A stretch of DNA of 64,000 bases. It comes from [Clostridium] citroniae WAL-17108 (lineage in GTDB: Bacteria > Bacillota > Clostridia > Lachnospirales > Lachnospiraceae). Below the pieces are notes generated by a model. The model was not told the DNA's origin and ran no database searches. It saw only the letters and a list, made by a program, of their open reading frames with translations. Within the stretch, counting starts at the first letter, position 1. Each line of letters starts with the position of its first letter. Where the stretch lies: contig NZ_JH376420.1 of NCBI RefSeq assembly GCF_000233455.1, forward strand, positions 1,611,676-1,675,675, in the 5' to 3' direction. A program made the translations under genes and the position numbers. Below are positions 1 to 7,568 of the stretch, in pieces.

Positions 1-248
1 AAAAGAACCAATGAATATAATACGTTACTATACCGTCCAAAAGGACAGTTCATTCGCTGATTTAGTATGATAATAAAATTAAAACTTAATGATGAATCAC
101 ATAAATAACGAAAAAAGAAGACAGTCTTAATGGGCATAGCCCATATGAACTCTCTCTTTTACTCTTGGACAATAAGCTTCACAAAGCAATCGGATTAAAG
201 GCAATCGCACCTGATGACGTAATGCTTAGTCCAAACTTGTTAAAATAA
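1..248 (+). pseudogene. IS30-family transposase, C-terminal remnant
   Basis: The left edge carries a decayed transposase tail. Positions 1-60 translate to a stretch containing RTNEYNTLLYRPKGQF that stops at 58-60. Positions 120-248 translate in another frame to DSLNGHSPYELSLLLLDNKL and run on to APDDVMLSPNLLK and a TAA. These resemble the C-terminal part of IS30-type transposases (N-E-N...PKG, then LNG-SPYEL...L-PDEV-L-P-LLK). At least two frame changes and stops separate the pieces, so it is not functional. The rest of the element lies outside the window. The family call is from memory of the motif. Confidence 0.6.
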
Positions 249-665
249 ATAGTTTAAGCACAGGCAGATTTCACTGCACCAGAATTTAGTCTTGCACAAA
301 GGCATGTGGAATTTAGTCTCGCACACTATTTTCAGATGCCCCGTTAGCATGCAAAAAAACATCAAAACTGGGTGCTTATAGGTTCATTATAAGGCAAATG
401 TATAAATTTGTTAAGGTACAAAGTGGAAGTTAATTCCGCAAATTTACTAGAATAGTCTACAACTGGAATTTAGTTTTTCATTTAAGTAAATATTCTGGAT
501 TAACCAAATCTGCTCGTTAAAGGTAGGGACTGGAAAAGTCGGGGGACACATTGGATACATTAAGTAAAAAGAGAACGCGGAGCCGTCCTATAAAGATATA
601 CAAAGCCTGATTTCCAAAAGTAGTTTAAACCTAAGTTTTTATAAAAAATACCAGGAGGATTTATC
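249..665. other. Gene-free, AT-rich decayed DNA
   Basis: No intact gene is seen. The stretch holds the direct repeats at 282-325 and the regulator-like vestige at 571-669. It ends with the strong ribosome site CCAGGAGG just before the gene at 666. It looks like insertion-sequence debris. Confidence 0.5.
282..325 (+). repeat. Two near-identical 17-bp direct repeats
   Basis: GAATTTAGTCTTGCACA at 282-298 recurs as GAATTTAGTCTCGCACA at 309-325, with 16 of 17 bases identical and a 27-bp offset. A shorter partial copy, GAATTTAGT, lies at 466-474. They follow the transposase remnant directly and may be part of the end of that element or of another insertion sequence. Confidence 0.5.
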
Positions 666-669
666 ATGA
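571..669 (+). pseudogene. Possible vestige of an XRE regulator C-terminus
   Basis: One frame reads ENAEPSYKDIQSLISKSS and runs to a TGA overlapping the next start codon. EPSYKDIQSLI matches EPTYEDIQSLI in the XRE regulator encoded at 5376-5714, and 20 bases (593-612 against 5623-5642) are identical. The frame is closed upstream by TAA. It is read as a leftover of a paralogous or duplicated regulator gene. The similarity is short, so chance or small-scale conversion remains possible. Confidence 0.35.
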
Positions 670-1175
670 GGAAAGTACTATTATTTATTGCATCTGCTCT
701 TCTGTCAGCATCTATGGGAATGACAGCCTTCGCCGGAGAATGGAAACAAGATGATACTGGATGGTGGTATCAAAATGATGATGGAGGATATCCAACCAGT
801 ACCTGGCAGAACATTGACGGAAAGAACTATCTTTTCAACGATAACGGATATATGCGAACCGGATGGATAAAAACCGTCAACGGTAACTGGTATTATCTTA
901 ACCCTACCGGCGAAATTAGATATGAGGACTTGACGGAAAATAATACCACATATTATTTTGATTCAAATGGCTTCTGCACAAACCCTGACAATGAAAGCAG
1001 CATTGAAAGTGACTATCAGTCCATATTGGATCAGGAACGGCTTGAAGCTCAAAAGCGCCTTCTGGATCAAGGTTCGTCAAACGGGAATGCTTATGAGGAA
1101 AACATAGTATATGAACGGGATGCATCACCACAGCCTTTAAAAAACAGGTTTCCTTTAGCTGATACGCAGCTTTAA
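666..1175 (+). CDS. Secreted protein with cell-wall-binding repeats
   Basis: A 169-residue protein with a signal peptide (MRKVLLFIASALLSASMGMT, cleavage near AFA-GEW). Aromatic/glycine repeats of the choline-binding or glucan-binding type follow at about residues 25-107: WKQDDTGWWYQ, TWQNIDGKNYLFNDNGY, TGWIKTVNGNWYYLNPTG. Such repeats anchor proteins to teichoic acid choline or polysaccharide. The C-terminal 60 residues are polar and show no recognised domain, so this may be a repeat-only surface protein or a truncated one. AGGAGG lies 7 bases before ATG. It is far shorter than repeat-bearing enzymes. Confidence 0.75.
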   Translation: MRKVLLFIASALLSASMGMTAFAGEWKQDDTGWWYQNDDGGYPTSTWQNIDGKNYLFNDNGYMRTGWIKTVNGNWYYLNPTGEIRYEDLTENNTTYYFDSNGFCTNPDNESSIESDYQSILDQERLEAQKRLLDQGSSNGNAYEENIVYERDASPQPLKNRFPLADTQL

Positions 1176-1493
1176 AAATAATTATAAAAATCATTGCGGT
1201 TAAACTGTTTGGAAACTGGATGAATATCGCACTAAAGAAATGGAAAACCAAGCATACTGAATCTGCCGCTTAAACAGAACATCCCCTCTGATGCCAGTAC
1301 AAGGCTCAGAGGGGAAAATTAAGAAAACATATAATACTTCTCTGGTGCTTAAGACAGGCCTATGCGCGCCTTCCCATAAGGACTTGGAATGATTTCTGAA
1401 TTTTCTTGGAAAATGAATCCTGTTGTCCCCCATCTGCACCAATTCCCCCACAGGACATATATTAATACCAAATACACCCAGGGAGGTATCCCA
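1176..1493. other. Intergenic stretch with one hairpin
   Basis: The only clear structure is an inverted repeat, CCCCTCTGA at 1283-1291 pairing with TCAGAGGGG at 1306-1314. It has no U-tract on the + strand, so it is not a convincing terminator for the gene on its left. An in-frame ATG at 1389 lacks a ribosome site and is rejected as the start of the following gene. Confidence 0.45.
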
Positions 1494-1748
1494 ATGCCCG
1501 GAGGATGGGAATACCAGCCATACATTACCACCTATGACTCTTTTATTTTTTATAATGCCATTGGAACCCATGATGACTACTTTTATCATCCCATTGCGGT
1601 GGCAAAACAGATTGTCAATGGAACCAATTATCGATTCATGACCATTGCTGAGCCAAAAGAAACAGGTCTTACGCCGCATTTTGCCATTGTGGAGATTTAT
1701 CAGCCGCTAAACGGTAAGGCATATGCCACCAGTATCACACCGTTGTAA
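1494..1748 (+). CDS. Stefin-like (type 1 cystatin) cysteine protease inhibitor
   Basis: An 84-residue protein with the three contact elements of cystatins in order. These are an N-terminal MPGG, the central QxVxG loop as QIVNGTNYRF (about residues 43-52), and a second hairpin in EIYQPLNGKAYATSI near the C-terminus. Stefins have MIPGG..., QVVAGTNYYIKV and VF-LP at equivalent places, and are about 98 residues without a signal peptide, like this one. Known cystatins block papain-family (C1) proteases by inserting these loops in the active-site cleft. The start at 1494 is chosen because GGGAGGT lies 6 bases ahead; an upstream in-frame ATG at 1389 has none. A cytosolic role, or release on lysis, is inferred. 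Confidence 0.75.
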   Translation: MPGGWEYQPYITTYDSFIFYNAIGTHDDYFYHPIAVAKQIVNGTNYRFMTIAEPKETGLTPHFAIVEIYQPLNGKAYATSITPL

Positions 1749-1754
1749 TAAAAG

Positions 1755-1786
1755 CCCCGTCCTGGAACGGGGTTTTCTTTTATTTT
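1755..1786 (+). terminator. Intrinsic terminator of the stefin-like gene
   Basis: CCCCGT, a 6-base loop, ACGGGG, then TTTTCTTTTATTTT. It lies 6 bases after the stop codon. Confidence 0.85.
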
Positions 1787-2057
1787 GCACGCTTCTCTTC
1801 CTCTGCAGCTTTTTGATCCGTCACCATGCTTTTAAAAGTCTCAACTTGAAAGGGATTGAAATCGCAAAAATCACACATGCTAAGACAAAAACACACCGGA
1901 TAGGTAAGCATTTGCAAACAACCTGTAATCGGGCCTTTGCGATTGCCCCCGTAAGCCGGGCCTGTGTTATTCTTATTGTGTTATGTGCAGTAAAATGATA
2001 AAGTAGAAATATACATGAGAGCAGACAAAAATCATTACCATGGAGGAGGGATCAAGT
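1787..2057. other. Spacer without a supported gene
   Basis: An open frame here starts upstream inside the terminator and has no ribosome site or recognisable product. Nothing else is supported until the GGAGGAGGG that precedes the small gene at 2058. Confidence 0.5.
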
Positions 2058-2201
2058 GTGAAATTTATTGCCAAATGTCTGATTGCTGTTTTAGCCATTG
2101 TCCTGGCACTTGCTGTTTATGATACGGTTTTTAACGGCCTCCTCAAAGGAGACGGCTACCGCCCGGTTACTGAGCAGATGAGAGAAATCAGCAAGGACTA
2201 G
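2058..2201 (+). CDS. Small single-span membrane protein (47 aa)
   Basis: A GTG start preceded by TGGAGGAGGG (7-base spacing) opens a 47-codon frame. Residues 3-22 (FIAKCLIAVLAIVLALAVYD) form one hydrophobic helix. A short polar tail ends in RPVTEQMREISKD. The basic N-terminus suggests the tail faces outward. The function is unknown. The strong ribosome site and clean membrane-helix composition support a real gene. Confidence 0.6.
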   Translation: MKFIAKCLIAVLAIVLALAVYDTVFNGLLKGDGYRPVTEQMREISKD

Positions 2202-2381
2202 GAATTTCCTCTTATTTCCTTCACAAACTTCTTACAAACCGTTCATATTTTGTCTATGGATTGCTCATATTTGCCGGATATACTATGTCTTGTAAACAAA
2301 TATTGCTTATAAGATTTTTTTCATAATACTCAGCCGGCAGAAGAGATTCTGACCGGCTCCTCCCTTTTTATAGGGATTGTC

Positions 2382-2411
2382 TTGCCAATTCACTGCGATC
2401 TGTGTTATAAT
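2382..2411 (+). promoter_or_regulatory. Promoter of tRNA-Val
   Basis: TTGCCA at 2382-2387, an 18-bp spacer and TATAAT at 2406-2411, ending 9 bases before the tRNA. Confidence 0.75.
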
Positions 2412-2419
2412 CGCCCTAT

Positions 2420-2492
2420 GGAGACATAGCTCAGCTGGGAGAGCATCTGCTTGACGTGTAGAGGGTCGCAGGTTCGAGTCCTGTTGTCTCCA
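2420..2492 (+). tRNA. tRNA-Val (anticodon GAC)
   Basis: The cloverleaf is complete. Acceptor GGAGACA pairs with TGTCTCC, the D arm is GCTC...GAGC, anticodon stem TCTGC/GTAGA encloses loop TTGACGT with anticodon GAC, and the T arm is GCAGG-TTCGAGT-CCTGT. The discriminator is A. CCA is not encoded. Confidence 0.93.
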
Positions 2493-2499
2493 CTGGTTA

Positions 2500-2550
2500 A
2501 AGTGTGCTGGAACCCTTGATATTACAAGGTTTTTAGCACTTTTTTTATTT
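2500..2550 (+). terminator. Terminator after tRNA-Val
   Basis: AGTGTGCT at 2501-2508 pairs imperfectly with AGCACTT. An inner CCTTG/CAAGG stem is present, and TTTTTTTATTTTAT follows. Confidence 0.8.
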
Positions 2551-2697
2551 TATACCATCTGGATTTTTGAAGACAATTGAAGACAATTTTTATTTGTCGT
2601 CAATATAGGCTTCTGAATCTGGCTTAACATAATCCACCACATTTCCAGTACTATCTTCTATTCAGGCGAAAATCTGACAATTGTGCCACCCAATGAT

Positions 2698-3194
2698 TTA
2701 TATATTTGTTTTATATTTGACCGCAGCCACATTCTCTCCGTCCGGTGTTTTGTAACCCAGATTAAAGCCGCTAAAAGACAGGCTGCTTTTATCGTCCACG
2801 CTGGACACCTTTGCATTGACCCATACTCTTACTTTTGTTTTGCTGCCAAGATCCGTATTCAGCACAATGCAGTTGTCATCCCTGTCTGTATTTGTAAACA
2901 GCAGATCAAACTTAAATTTTGCATCATAGCCTCTGAACACAAGGCTCCCCTCTCCTTTTTCAAAGCGCAGGCTGGTATCAATACTTATGTTTCCGCCCTG
3001 TTCCCCGATGTTGTTGGAGATTATGAGTTCTTCATGTTCTGAGTTAATATATACAATCTGTACATCCCCCTTACTGACTTAAGTTCTCCGCTCAGATTCA
3101 CCCATGTATCTTCTGAGGTGACAGACGGACTGCTGCAAGCCGAAATTGATATTATGAGTATGGATACCCCCAACATCACACCAATACGCTTCAT
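2698..3194 (-). pseudogene. Lipoprotein gene interrupted by a one-base frameshift in a G run
   Basis: The first part starts at ATG 3194 (GGGGAGG 9 bases ahead). It encodes MKRIGVMLGVSILIISISAC, a lipoprotein signal with lipobox ISAC, then WVNLSGELKSV. At GTAAGGGGGATG (near 3065-3077) the frame runs out of register and stops at 3021. The second frame continues sensibly (QIVYINSEHEELIISNNIG ... FKFDLLFTNTD ... SFSGFNLGYKTPDGENV) to 2698. One extra G in the five-G run restores a single protein of about 165 residues. The function is unknown. It could be a real mutation, a phase-variable tract or a sequencing error. Confidence 0.7.
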
Positions 3195-3342
3195 ATCCAA
3201 ATTCCTCCCCATTCATATGAATCATTTCAAATCCCATACCGGTCAGGTACTCTTATATAAGGATACATCTGCTAACTAGAATACAGGTTCATAAAGGATG
3301 GAATTATTAAATATCGTTGAATGGGTACGATTTCTCCTTTAG

Positions 3343-3440
3343 AAAAAAGCCGGCCCGCAGCACATCTGCTGCAGGCCGGCTTAAAAAGGGGAGGATAAGT
3401 ATTAAGAAAATTCTTAACACTCTCATTATTGCCTTTTTTT
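3343..3440 (-). ncRNA. Candidate small RNA, copy 1 (C-rich box plus terminator)
   Basis: On the minus strand TTAATACTTATCCTCCCC followed by TTTTTAA (3381-3405) directly precedes the hairpin at 3349-3380 (GCCGGCC...GGCCGGC) and a U run at 3343-3348. The 25-base box is identical to one at 8357-8381, whose hairpin is quite different in sequence. A TATATC -10-like element at 3446-3451 would start a transcript near 3440. The unpaired CCUCCCC could pair with ribosome-binding sites, as in C-rich regulatory RNAs of Gram-positives. This is an inference from two copies. Confidence 0.45.
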
Positions 3441-3477
3441 TCTTTGATATACATTCATGGGACAAATTTTAAAAAAA

Positions 3478-3660
3478 TTATTGTAATGGCCCATTTTCCA
3501 GTGCAACCAAAATTAAGGCTATATCCAGATTAACAGCCGCGGTCTCGTTATCTATGAACTCCACTTGTCTGAATCTCACGCGGTCAGGAATCATTTCCAT
3601 TGCCGCAAACATATCTTCAGCAGCTTTTATGGATTGATAGACAACATACGGTTCTCTCAT
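3478..3660 (-). CDS. Hypothetical 60-residue protein
   Basis: MREPYVVYQSIKAAEDMFAA starts 6 bases after AGAGGGA. The protein is soluble and predicted mixed helix/strand, with no cysteine and no known motif. It ends just before the candidate small RNA and terminator at 3343-3440, which probably closes its transcript. The function is not recognised. The ribosome site and ordinary composition favour a real gene. Confidence 0.5.
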   Translation of the reverse strand: MREPYVVYQSIKAAEDMFAAMEMIPDRVRFRQVEFIDNETAAVNLDIALILVALENGPLQ

Positions 3661-3861
3661 CTCAAGTCCCTCTTACTAAACATCACTGATCTACCAGGCT
3701 CAATTTCAATTGTGATTTCTTTTTATCTGTACTCTAAAAGATAAAGACAATACCCTTCTATTTTAGTTTATCACCCTCCGAAAATCAATCCACTTTTTGT
3801 GTACGTTAGCATATAGTATCTGTATGATTACCTATTTCTTACAAACACAAAGTCACACACC

Positions 3862-4881
3862 TCAGTATTGAAAATCCGGCCACATGACTCCATCTCCGCT
3901 GTTTCGTTTCTGCGCTCCTTCCACTGTACTGAAAGATGCAATGGGATGATCCGGTGTCACGTACAGGATTCCCTCCTTCGTTAAAAGCGTAAGATAGACT
4001 TCATAGCGTATTCCGTCTTTTCTGTTGGTATACTCTGACAGATCCGCCGTATATCCGATGGAAGACTGCCCTCCTTCAGCCAGCTTCCTGGCGGGGAGGG
4101 TATCCCCCTGGGGGATCTTTATAATGGGCCCCGCGGTCCTGCCCGAAACGCTTCCTCCCCCTTCTACGCTGTAACTTGAACTGGAGCTAAAGCTGCCCGA
4201 GCGATTGCCCGAACCGCGGTCGGAAGGCGACAGTTCTACGGTCCCGGTGTCCCTGATGATCAACTCCACTCTCTCAATATCATCCTCATCCAGGGGCATG
4301 GATTCATTTGCCGGAGAAATCCAGGCATAAAGCAGATTACGGTCCCCGGAAGATTCTGAGTCCAAGCTCCAGTTCGTTTCCACCCTGCGGGTAAACAATT
4401 CACCTGTATACATCTCGTCCAGTGATTCCTGTCTGATCCCCTCTGAAGATTTTAGAACAAAAGCGGGTTTAATGGATTCAGCCATATCAACAAGCAGCAC
4501 CGCCCGATCATAATCATCTGCTTCCTGCTGATAGACCTGTCCTCCAACAATTATACTGGCCACCAGAGTCTCTCCGCTTTTTCTTTCCTTAGGCACTGCC
4601 ATCATGGTCACTGCCATCTTTTTATCCTGCAGTTTTACATCTATCGATGTCTCAGAAAACAAACTCTGCCCTTCTCTTATCAAAGTCTCCAGTTTATTAC
4701 TGCTCTCATAAAGAGATGTCCTTACGTTTTCCAGATCATTATGTATATTGACTTCCCGATTGTTATATTCCTGTCTCAGAGACTCTAATTCTCTCTTTAT
4801 CCCTCTGACCTGAACATGATTCACTGCCAGCATAACAGCACAAAAAATAATAACGGCATTCTTTAATTTATTTTGGTTCAT
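3862..4881 (-). CDS. Membrane-anchored protein with coiled-coil stalk
   Basis: A 339-residue protein. An N-terminal hydrophobic segment (about residues 8-22, NAVIIFCAVMLAVNHV) acts as an uncleaved anchor. A heptad-rich coiled coil follows at about 26-75 (IKRELESLRQEYNNREVNIH onward), then a beta-rich outer domain. A Ser/Gly-rich segment (about 225-255, RGSGNRSGSFSSSSSYSVEG) interrupts that domain. No catalytic motif is seen. GGGGGA lies 4-5 bases before ATG. It is probably extracytoplasmic and may sense or scaffold at the envelope. It sits 60 bp downstream of the small zinc-ribbon gene and may share its promoter. Confidence 0.6.
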   Translation of the reverse strand: MNQNKLKNAVIIFCAVMLAVNHVQVRGIKRELESLRQEYNNREVNIHNDLENVRTSLYESSNKLETLIREGQSLFSETSIDVKLQDKKMAVTMMAVPKERKSGETLVASIIVGGQVYQQEADDYDRAVLLVDMAESIKPAFVLKSSEGIRQESLDEMYTGELFTRRVETNWSLDSESSGDRNLLYAWISPANESMPLDEDDIERVELIIRDTGTVELSPSDRGSGNRSGSFSSSSSYSVEGGGSVSGRTAGPIIKIPQGDTLPARKLAEGGQSSIGYTADLSEYTNRKDGIRYEVYLTLLTKEGILYVTPDHPIASFSTVEGAQKRNSGDGVMWPDFQY

Positions 4882-4940
4882 AGCATCCCCCTTTTCTGAT
4901 CGATTTTTAACATTGGTACTTAATTCTCTCTTTCAGGATA

Positions 4941-5141
4941 TCACATGTCAGAAAAGAAGTCATCCTTCCCGATGGCCGATTGGACCACCTCGCGCCAGGA
5001 TATGCTTTTAGCCCTGCCAAGGCAGCGGCAGCATACATCCTGAAAACCTGCCCCTGAAAAGATCTGTGCCGTCTCACTGGTCGCTTTGACATAACCTGCC
5101 GGTGTCTCTCCCCCACATATGTCACAATAATGTTTTTCCAT
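4941..5141 (-). CDS. Small zinc-ribbon protein
   Basis: A 66-residue protein with CDICGG near the N-terminus (about residues 6-11) and CCRCLG at about 37-42, giving two CxxC pairs suited to one zinc ion. AGGAGA lies 7 bases before ATG. It is divergent from the XRE/ImmA pair, and the shared intergenic region carries three operator-like repeats, so it may be co-regulated by that pair. The role is unknown. Similar small ribbons act as adaptors or nucleic-acid-binding modules. Confidence 0.6.
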   Translation of the reverse strand: MEKHYCDICGGETPAGYVKATSETAQIFSGAGFQDVCCRCLGRAKSISWREVVQSAIGKDDFFSDM

Positions 5142-5234
5142 GATAATCTCCTTTCTGATATTGACACCAGGATCCGTAGGTGGTATAGTTTTTATATCGA
5201 ACGTGTGTTCTATCTTTATCCTTTATATGGTGTC

Positions 5235-5313
5235 ACATTTCGTGTCTGCTTATGTTATATCATCATTCACATTTCGTGTCAATATGCAGAAGTGTTTTTT
5301 CACATTACGTGTC
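5235..5313. promoter_or_regulatory. Three spaced operator repeats
   Basis: ACATTTCGTGTC at 5235-5246 and 5269-5280 and ACATTACGTGTC at 5302-5313 lie 34 and 33 bp apart, about three helical turns. An inverted half, GACACG, lies at 5331-5336 within the following promoter. They occupy the divergent region between the zinc-ribbon gene and the XRE gene, so binding of the XRE protein is the natural inference. Confidence 0.7.
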
Positions 5314-5321
5314 ATTATTTC

Positions 5322-5350
5322 TTTACAAAGGACACGCGCCGTGATAATAT
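5322..5350 (+). promoter_or_regulatory. Promoter of the XRE/ImmA operon
   Basis: TTTACA at 5322-5327, 17-bp spacer, TAATAT at 5345-5350. The GACACG half-operator falls in the spacer, as expected for autorepression. Confidence 0.55.
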
Positions 5351-5375
5351 GCACTTATAGAAACGAGGTGTGAAC

Positions 5376-5714
5376 ATGGGCGAATTTTATAAGGTTTTTA
5401 AGTCACTCAGACAGGAACGTGGATATTCCCAAGCATATTTGTCAGATGTGCTGGATATCTCCCGAAGCGCAATCAGTATGTATGAAAACGGCAACCGGGA
5501 GCCTGATTTTGAGACCCTGGAGAAAATCGCTGATTTCTTCCAGGTAGATGCGGACTATCTTCTGGGGCATACAAAGGTTTCCGCTATACCGGCGGAAAAA
5601 CAGACTTATGAGCCAACCTACGAAGATATACAAAGCCTGATTGCACGCAATGGAAAGAAACTCACGGTCGAACAAAAGCAGGACATCATACGGATTTTGT
5701 TGTCTGATGATTAA
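5376..5714 (+). CDS. XRE-family transcriptional regulator
   Basis: A 112-residue protein with an N-terminal Cro/C1 helix-turn-helix (about residues 5-60): FKSLRQERGYSQAYLSDVLD, then ISRSAISMYENGNREPDFET. DADYLLGH ends the DNA-binding fold. A helical C-terminal region follows and may be the target of the protease encoded next. ATG 5376 is preferred to an upstream GTG at 5370 because GAGGTG lies 5 bases ahead of it. The gene is 13 bp from the ImmA-like gene and faces three operator repeats, fitting a protease-relieved repressor like ImmR of ICEBs1. Confidence 0.88.
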   Translation: MGEFYKVFKSLRQERGYSQAYLSDVLDISRSAISMYENGNREPDFETLEKIADFFQVDADYLLGHTKVSAIPAEKQTYEPTYEDIQSLIARNGKKLTVEQKQDIIRILLSDD

Positions 5715-5727
5715 GGAGTGAACCGTT

Positions 5728-6420
5728 TTGGATCGTGGTGGGATATTGTGCAAGATTTTAGAGGTATACAAAACCTGCGGGATTGACAGCTTTCCCGTCA
5801 ACAGCATTGAGGTGATCCAAACATTAGGGATTCCCTTATTTAAGTACTCAGAACTTCCATCCAGGAAGGAGCTGGAATGTCACCGGGTCAGCGATGATGC
5901 ATTTAAACTCAAGGGAAGCATTTACTACAATGATACCTTCCCTCACCTTTGCCGCCAGCGTTTTACATTAATGCACGAGGTTGGCCACATACTGCTGGAC
6001 CACGCCGGAGACACCATGGAGAATGATCTGGAAGCGGACTTCTTTGCAAGTAACATCCTGGCCCCCCGCATTCTGATCCACCGGCTAAAGTGTTATGATG
6101 CCGCCTTGATTCACGGAACCTTTGGCTTATCATATGCCGCCTCAAACCGTGCGTTACTGTCCTATAGGGAGTGGTTCCGTAAGATATCTTACAGCGCGGC
6201 CAGACGGCCTTCCGACACAGAACTGCAGCTGGAACATATGGTTTTCCCCAATCCATCATGCCTCAGTACCAATTCCATGAAGCCATCCGCAACCAGGTCC
6301 CGCCTTTCCCGGGATACAGAGGAATGCATTGATTTTTTTGATGAACTGCAACGCAACCGAGGGAACACTTATTGGATGGAGCGGGCTAAATCACAGTGGC
6401 TGTATGCCAATGATCTGTAA
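5728..6420 (+). CDS. ImmA/IrrE-family metallopeptidase
   Basis: A 230-residue protein with the zinc-protease signature HEVGHILLDH at about residues 84-93 and a downstream E-A-D-FFASNIL helix giving the third ligand. Family members cleave a partner XRE repressor after stress or DNA damage. The partner here is the gene 13 bp upstream. The start is a TTG 7 bases after AAGGAGTG; no ATG fits. The C-terminal 90 residues are unlike ICE ImmA proteins and may hold a sensing region. No integrase or conjugation genes are nearby, so the regulated genes may be chromosomal. Confidence 0.87.
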   Translation: MDRGGILCKILEVYKTCGIDSFPVNSIEVIQTLGIPLFKYSELPSRKELECHRVSDDAFKLKGSIYYNDTFPHLCRQRFTLMHEVGHILLDHAGDTMENDLEADFFASNILAPRILIHRLKCYDAALIHGTFGLSYAASNRALLSYREWFRKISYSAARRPSDTELQLEHMVFPNPSCLSTNSMKPSATRSRLSRDTEECIDFFDELQRNRGNTYWMERAKSQWLYANDL

Positions 6421-6502
6421 CAGCCCTATCTTATTTATCGATGGCTGCAGGGTACATTTTCCATAATACGGGCATATACTAAGAAAAAACAAGGTCATAA
6501 CC

Positions 6503-7138
6503 ATGAACCAGCATTATAAATTTGTCAACACGCCGCTTCCATATTCTTACAATGCTATGGAACCCTATATTGATGAAAAGACAATGTACCTGCATCATGA
6601 TAAACATCTTCAAACCTATATTGACAATTTAAACAATGCCCTGAGTCAATACCCGGAATTTCAAACCTGGACCCTGGAACAGCTGCTAGTCAATGTCCCA
6701 AGCCTTCCAACAGATCTTCAGACTGCTGTCACAAACAATGGAGGCGGTGTATTCAACCACCAATTTTACTTTTCTAACCTTACAAATCCTGCGCCTTCTC
6801 AACCCGTGGGTTTGCTTGCTGAATCCATCAACATGGAATTCGGGAGTTTTCAGGACTTTCAAAATCAGTTCAAAACCGCCGCCCTCTCTGTATTTGGTTC
6901 AGGCTACGCCTGGCTGGTTGTAAATGCAGTTGGACAGCTTGCTATCATAACAACAAAAAACCAAGACACCCCTCTGCCCTTGGGGATGTGCCCTGTGCTT
7001 AATCTGGATGTCTGGGAACACGCCTACTATTTAAAACATTATAATTTGCGTGGGGATTATATTGATGATTGGTTCCACGTAGTAAATTGGAAGAATGCAA
7101 ACAGCAGCTACAGAAGATGCTTTGGCATGGAGCCTTAA
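6503..7138 (+). CDS. sodA: Superoxide dismutase (Mn/Fe)
   Basis: A 211-residue enzyme that converts superoxide to oxygen and hydrogen peroxide in the cytoplasm. The metal ligands are visible: His31 in MYLHHDKH, the His of FNHQFYF, and DVWEHAYYLKH with its Asp and His. The glycine run before FNHQ and the NQDTPL motif agree with the manganese-type arrangement. The ribosome site AAGG is weak. It lies downstream of the XRE/protease pair and could be part of a stress response, although an 82-bp gap separates them. Confidence 0.92.
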   Translation: MNQHYKFVNTPLPYSYNAMEPYIDEKTMYLHHDKHLQTYIDNLNNALSQYPEFQTWTLEQLLVNVPSLPTDLQTAVTNNGGGVFNHQFYFSNLTNPAPSQPVGLLAESINMEFGSFQDFQNQFKTAALSVFGSGYAWLVVNAVGQLAIITTKNQDTPLPLGMCPVLNLDVWEHAYYLKHYNLRGDYIDDWFHVVNWKNANSSYRRCFGMEP

Positions 7139-7252
7139 CCTTGTCCATGTATCATTAACACTGTTATGTATTATTGACACTATATATGTATCATTAATCC
7201 CTGTATAAGATCCAGCCCCGTCACTGCAGAGGCGCGGGCGCCAATCGCGGCT

Positions 7253-7285
7253 GGACCGGTTTTCCGGTCCTCCCTTTATTTTTTT
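7253..7285 (+). terminator. Terminator after sodA
   Basis: GGACCGG, loop TTTT, CCGGTCC, then TCCCTTTATTTTTTT. A longer imperfect stem lies just before it (CCAGCC...GGCTGG). Confidence 0.7.
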
Positions 7286-7314
7286 CTTTTTGTGTGCCTG
7301 AACATCCTTTCCCA

Positions 7315-7386
7315 CAGCATATTTGAATACGCCTTCTTCTGTTTTTTGTTCAGCATATTTGAACGCGCCTTTTTTCGTTCTTCCCT
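7315..7386. repeat. Two tandem 36-bp imperfect repeats
   Basis: CAGCATATTTGAA recurs at 7315 and 7351, each followed by a similar CGCCTT-rich segment. With only two copies and no spacers this is not a CRISPR array. The rest of 7286-7568 holds no supported gene; the open frames on the minus strand lack ribosome sites. Confidence 0.5.
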
Positions 7387-7568
7387 GATTTGTCGTCTTG
7401 TCCTGTCCCCTGATACGCAGGCACTTTTTTACATATACCAATTCCCCGCCTAATCGCTCGACATTTTTCGTCATAATATATCGATTTTTGTTGTCGTCTC
7501 TCCGCTTGATAATCCCCCTCCCAGCGTATAACTTTACAGTGGTAACAATACATTAGGAGGATTAGAAT

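Noticed and set aside
1723..1998. A 91-codon frame after the stefin-like gene
   Set aside because: It begins before the terminator, has no ribosome site, and its composition is not protein-like.
2420..2600. An integration (att) site at tRNA-Val
   Set aside because: There is no second copy of the tRNA 3' end and no integrase. The GAAGACAATT doublet downstream is only a 10-bp tandem repeat.
3272..3454. A 60-codon minus-strand frame
   Set aside because: It runs through the candidate small RNA's terminator hairpin and has no ribosome site.
7315..7386. A CRISPR array
   Set aside because: There are only two adjoining imperfect repeats, no unique spacers and no cas genes.
7031..7553. Open frames on the minus strand over and after sodA
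   Set aside because: They overlap sodA or its terminator, have no ribosome site, are Lys/Arg-rich, and partly arise from the 36-bp tandem repeats.
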